Positions 48,710-51,068 of a stretch of DNA of 51,068 nt are shown piece by piece. Source of the DNA: Streptomyces griseoaurantiacus. GTDB lineage: Bacteria; Actinomycetota; Actinomycetes; Streptomycetales; Streptomycetaceae. Location of the stretch: assembly GCA_014656015.1 (NCBI GenBank), contig BNBP01000050.1, forward strand, positions 1 through 51,068, written 5' to 3'. Under the pieces are notes generated by a model that was not told the DNA's origin, made no database searches, and worked only from the letters and a program-made list of their open reading frames with translations. Position 1 is the first letter of the stretch. Each line of letters begins with the position of its first letter. Position numbers and translations under genes: made by a program.

Positions 48710-49537
48710 TCAGTCCAGCACCTCGACGGGATCGCCCACCCGGATCGTCCCCGTGGTCAGCGGGACGAGGTTCTGGCCGAAGACCAGCTTGCCGTCGAGG
48801 CGGCGATGGGCCGCGAGGGTGCACAGGGGTTCCCTGCCGCGGACCCCGGTGGCCTGGTCCGTGGTGGTCACCACGCAGCGTCCGCACCCCTTCGCGACAC
48901 GCAGGACGACCTCGCCGATCGCGAGCCGGTTCCAGTCGTCCTCGGCCCAGGGCCCGGTGCCCGAGACGACGACCGAGGGACGGAACCTGTTCATCGGCAG
49001 CGGGCCCTCCACCGCATCGTCGCCCCGCGCGATCAGCGCGTTGAGGGAGTCCAGCGAGGCGAGCGTGGTGAGCAGCAGGGGGTAGCGGTCGGCGAGGGTG
49101 ACCGTCTCGCCGGGGGAGGTGTACGGCGGATCGTCGATGGGCCGGCGCACGGCGGGGTCGTCGAGATGGGCCAGGAAGACCTCGCGGCCCAGGAGCTCCC
49201 CGAGCCAGTCCCGCGCCTCGCCCCCGGCGGACACCAGCTCCACCTTCTGCCCGAAGATCCGCACCGCCGTGGTGGCGCCGGGCTCCGGCGGCGCCACCGT
49301 GAGCGGTTCCCGGCCGGGCGCGGACAGTACGACGCCGCCGCCGGGCAGGGCCTCGGCGGCGGCAGTCGCCAGACGCGGTTCCTCACGCTGGGTGAGGACC
49401 TTGCCGGTGTCGTCGATCACCGCCCAGCGCCGGTCCCCGGCCAGCCCCCAAGGCTCGACCAAGGCCGCGGGCAGCGTCTGGGCCCGCAGCGCTTTGACCG
49501 GGTGGATGTGGAGTGAGTGCAGCGCTGGTTTCGGCAT
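48710..49537 (-). CDS. MOSC domain-containing protein
   Basis: A 275-residue protein with an N-terminal MOSC beta-barrel (LHIHPVKALRAQTLP, GLAGDRRWAVIDDTGKVLTQ) and a C-terminal MOSC domain with NRFRPSVVVSGTGPWAEDDW, and the conserved cysteine segment GCGRCVVTTTDQATG. These are the features of mARC/YcbX-type proteins, which bind molybdenum cofactor through a cysteine and reduce N-hydroxylated compounds. No ferredoxin domain is fused. The ATG fits the start of family homology (MPKPALHSLHIHPVKAL). Confidence 0.9.
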   Translation of the reverse strand: MPKPALHSLHIHPVKALRAQTLPAALVEPWGLAGDRRWAVIDDTGKVLTQREEPRLATAAAEALPGGGVVLSAPGREPLTVAPPEPGATTAVRIFGQKVELVSAGGEARDWLGELLGREVFLAHLDDPAVRRPIDDPPYTSPGETVTLADRYPLLLTTLASLDSLNALIARGDDAVEGPLPMNRFRPSVVVSGTGPWAEDDWNRLAIGEVVLRVAKGCGRCVVTTTDQATGVRGREPLCTLAAHRRLDGKLVFGQNLVPLTTGTIRVGDPVEVLD

Positions 49538-49669
49538 GGGGTCATCGTGTCAGCAGCCGCCCGACACGGGACCCCGGTGCGAGCGTCACGGCCCGGACAG
49601 CCGTGCCGCTCCCGGCATCCGTCGGGACCCGGCGGTGCTCCGGGACCCGGCAGCGCGGCGCCGGTGTGC

Positions 49670-50113
49670 TCAGTAGCCCCGATACTGCTGCCCGTTCTGG
49701 TACGGGTCCTGGTACGGCGTCGGGGCCGGGCGCGGGGCGGCGGGGCGCATCGCCTCGTATCCCGTGCCGCCCATCATCGGTCGGGGCGGCTGCGGCGCCT
49801 GGGGACCCGGGTAACCGCGGGGACCCGCCTGCTGCGGAATGTAGGCGGCGGGCGCCGCCTGCTGCAGGGGTGTGGGCTGCGGTGTCTGCGGGTAGCCGTA
49901 GGCGGGGCCCTGGTACGACGGACCCGACGGCAGGGCGGGGAGTGCCGAGGGCAGGGCGGGGAGGTTGTTGTTCGGCTCGTAGGCCGAGGGGACCCGGATC
50001 GGGGCGATCTGCGGGGTGCCCCGCTCGGCCACGAGCGAGTCGTAGATCGGAGTGTCCGGGAAAGGCGACGCGGAGTAGTAACCGCCGCCATAGGTGGAGC
50101 GGGGGGAGGTCAT
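49670..50113 (-). CDS. DUF6643 family protein
   Basis: A 147-residue low-complexity protein rich in Pro, Gln, Tyr and Gly: MTSPRSTYGGGYYSASPFPD, IYDSLVAERGTPQIAPIRVP, then long PQ/PG-rich stretches and the end YQDPYQNGQQYRGY. I recognise it as the Streptomyces DUF6643 family. It is probably disordered and cytoplasmic; function unknown. A -10-like TAACTT (50126-50121) ends seven bases before the ATG, and there is no ribosome binding site, so the mRNA may be leaderless. Confidence 0.8.
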   Translation of the reverse strand: MTSPRSTYGGGYYSASPFPDTPIYDSLVAERGTPQIAPIRVPSAYEPNNNLPALPSALPALPSGPSYQGPAYGYPQTPQPTPLQQAAPAAYIPQQAGPRGYPGPQAPQPPRPMMGGTGYEAMRPAAPRPAPTPYQDPYQNGQQYRGY

Positions 50114-50423
50114 GGCACATAAGTTAAGCCCACGATGTGCTGGTTGGGGAGACCGATAAGAGGGTTGTTTTCCGTGTCGGCTGGTGACGTCGGATCCCCA
50201 ATCCGAGCGAACTCGTCAAAAAAGGGCGGCAACTGGCACCCTGATGCGCTATAGCCCGAGCTCCGGGGCTGGTGACCGCCGGTCCCGCGCCCTTTTCCCG
50301 GGAAAGTGGCGCACGGGGATTCCCGGGAGGCGGCGCCGTAGATTTGGCTGGAAACCTTCCGGTGGATCCGCCGCCGGGCGGGCCGAGGCCGACGAGGGCG
50401 AGACGAGGGTGAGGGGGAGCAGG
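50114..50423. other. Divergent intergenic region before the TerD-type gene
   Basis: 310 bases that hold the promoters of DUF6643 (minus, TAACTT at 50126-50121) and of the TerD gene. An inverted repeat CCCGGGAA-N15-TTCCCGGG lies at 50297-50327, and an AT-rich run CTCGTCAAAAAAGGGCGGC at about 50212-50230. No other gene is seen. Confidence 0.5.
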
Positions 50424-51068
50424 ATGTCCATGCTCAAGGGGGCGAACGTTCCGGTGCCGACGGCGGCGCTGCGCGTCGAACTGGGCCGGCACTCCGGTCC
50501 TGGGGTTCCGGACGCGGACGCCTCGGCACTCCTGCTGGTGGCGGGCAAGGTGCGCACAGACGCGGACTTCGTCTTCTACAACCAGCCCGCGCACGCCTCC
50601 GGAGCCGTGCGCCACGAGGGCAGGCGGACCACCGGCGGCGAGGTGACCGACTCGCTCCTCGTCGACCTGCCGCGGGTGGAGAGCGCGATCGACCGCATCG
50701 TCCTGGCGGCCTCGGCGGACGGCGGCACCTTCGGGCAGGTGCCGGGCCTGAACATCCGCGTGCTGGACACGCGCGGCGGCGAGGAGGTGGCGCGCTTCGA
50801 CGCCGTCGCGAGTGTCGAGACCGCCTTCGTCCTCGGGGAGTTCTACCGCCGTCAGGGGGCCTGGAAGTTCCGCGCCGTCGGACAGGGGTACGACAGCGGA
50901 CTCGAAGGACTGGCCACCGACTTCGGCATCACCGTGGACGAGCCGCAACGGCCGGCGGCCCCCGCCCCGGCGCCTCCCGCGCCCACCGCGCCCCCGGCCC
51001 CCGCCTCCCGCGTCGACTGGCCGGCCGCGCCCGTCACCGCGCCCCCGCCCACCGGCGCCCCGGTGCCG
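50424..51068 (+). CDS. TerD family (stress/tellurium resistance) protein, 3' end cut
   Basis: The 215 codons present run off the window. Residues 1-175 form a TerD domain: GANVPVPTAALRVELGRHSG, DADASALLLVAGKVRTDADF, VFYNQPAHASGAVRHE, and the C-terminal ARFDAVASVETAFVLGEFYR, WKFRAVGQGYDSGLEGLATD. Acidic loops (DADAS, DADF) suggest calcium binding as in TerD. After about residue 175 a Pro/Ala-rich tail begins, typical of larger Streptomyces TerD proteins with an extra C-terminal domain. The first ATG has GGGGGAGCAGG upstream; a second ATG two codons on is possible. Confidence 0.92.
   Translation, partial: MSMLKGANVPVPTAALRVELGRHSGPGVPDADASALLLVAGKVRTDADFVFYNQPAHASGAVRHEGRRTTGGEVTDSLLVDLPRVESAIDRIVLAASADGGTFGQVPGLNIRVLDTRGGEEVARFDAVASVETAFVLGEFYRRQGAWKFRAVGQGYDSGLEGLATDFGITVDEPQRPAAPAPAPPAPTAPPAPASRVDWPAAPVTAPPPTGAPVP

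Noticed and set aside
50231..50250. TGGCAC-N5-TGC, like a sigma54 promoter, upstream of the TerD-type gene
   Set aside because: Streptomyces lacks RpoN, and the second half does not match TTGC; treated as chance.

Overview
The window is actinobacterial chromosome, almost certainly Streptomyces. It has very high GC with strong G/C bias at third codon positions, many GTG and TTG starts, stop-start overlaps of the ATGA/GTGA type, and families typical of the genus (DUF6421, DUF6643, Rv1733c-type, ROK regulators, mycothiol-dependent isomerase family, etfBA). I saw no tRNA, rRNA, CRISPR array, prophage or complete insertion sequence. The content is mixed core and accessory metabolism rather than one biosynthetic cluster. 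The first (FUSC) and last (TerD-type) genes are cut by the window edges.

Layout, 0-13 kb: FUSC transporter with overlapping MarR regulator; glyoxalase-like and GNAT proteins; glycerophosphodiesterase; a tightly coupled operon of DUF6421, SDR and threonine-aldolase-type enzyme; a transglutaminase-like protein behind a probable leaderless promoter; PlsC acyltransferase; thioredoxin; a candidate cysteine-ended leader peptide before a flavin reductase; then etfB-etfA closed by a strong terminator. 12-18 kb: a deletion-broken methyltransferase, ArsR regulator, MFS exporter, a sigma factor/unknown/small membrane protein cassette, and a BKACE-type gene interrupted by a 183-bp MITE with CTAG target duplications.

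17.5-25.5 kb: a sugar region with LacI regulator and divergent ROK kinase sharing an operator, and a secreted GH27 alpha-galactosidase, followed by a small secreted peptide, a P-loop kinase-Nudix fusion and an M20 dipeptidase. 25.7-39.5 kb: geranylgeranyl-reductase-type flavoprotein, two-component system, mycothiol-type isomerase, MFS transporter with a palindrome between its promoter boxes, RlmG/RsmC-like methyltransferase, ROK regulator, TetR/DUF4865 pair, SHOCT protein, RsbW-like ATPase, a Cds1-like PLP enzyme and a DeoR regulator.

39.8-51 kb: a membrane protein whose alpha/beta-hydrolase motifs are split by a long membrane insert, convergent and overlapping with a beta-helix-AAA ATPase; an Rv1733c-type membrane protein; a secreted beta-propeller protein; a luciferase-like oxidoreductase divergent from its TetR regulator with two strong 22-bp operators; a MOSC protein; a DUF6643 protein; and a TerD-type stress protein. 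Two of the larger convergent intergenic gaps are filled with GC-rich tandem repeats.

The best leads are the MITE-interrupted BKACE gene, the DUF6421 operon with its possible metal site, the split hydrolase next to the beta-helix-AAA protein, the sigma-factor cassette and the cysteine-ended leader peptide. None is proven as a new system by sequence alone.
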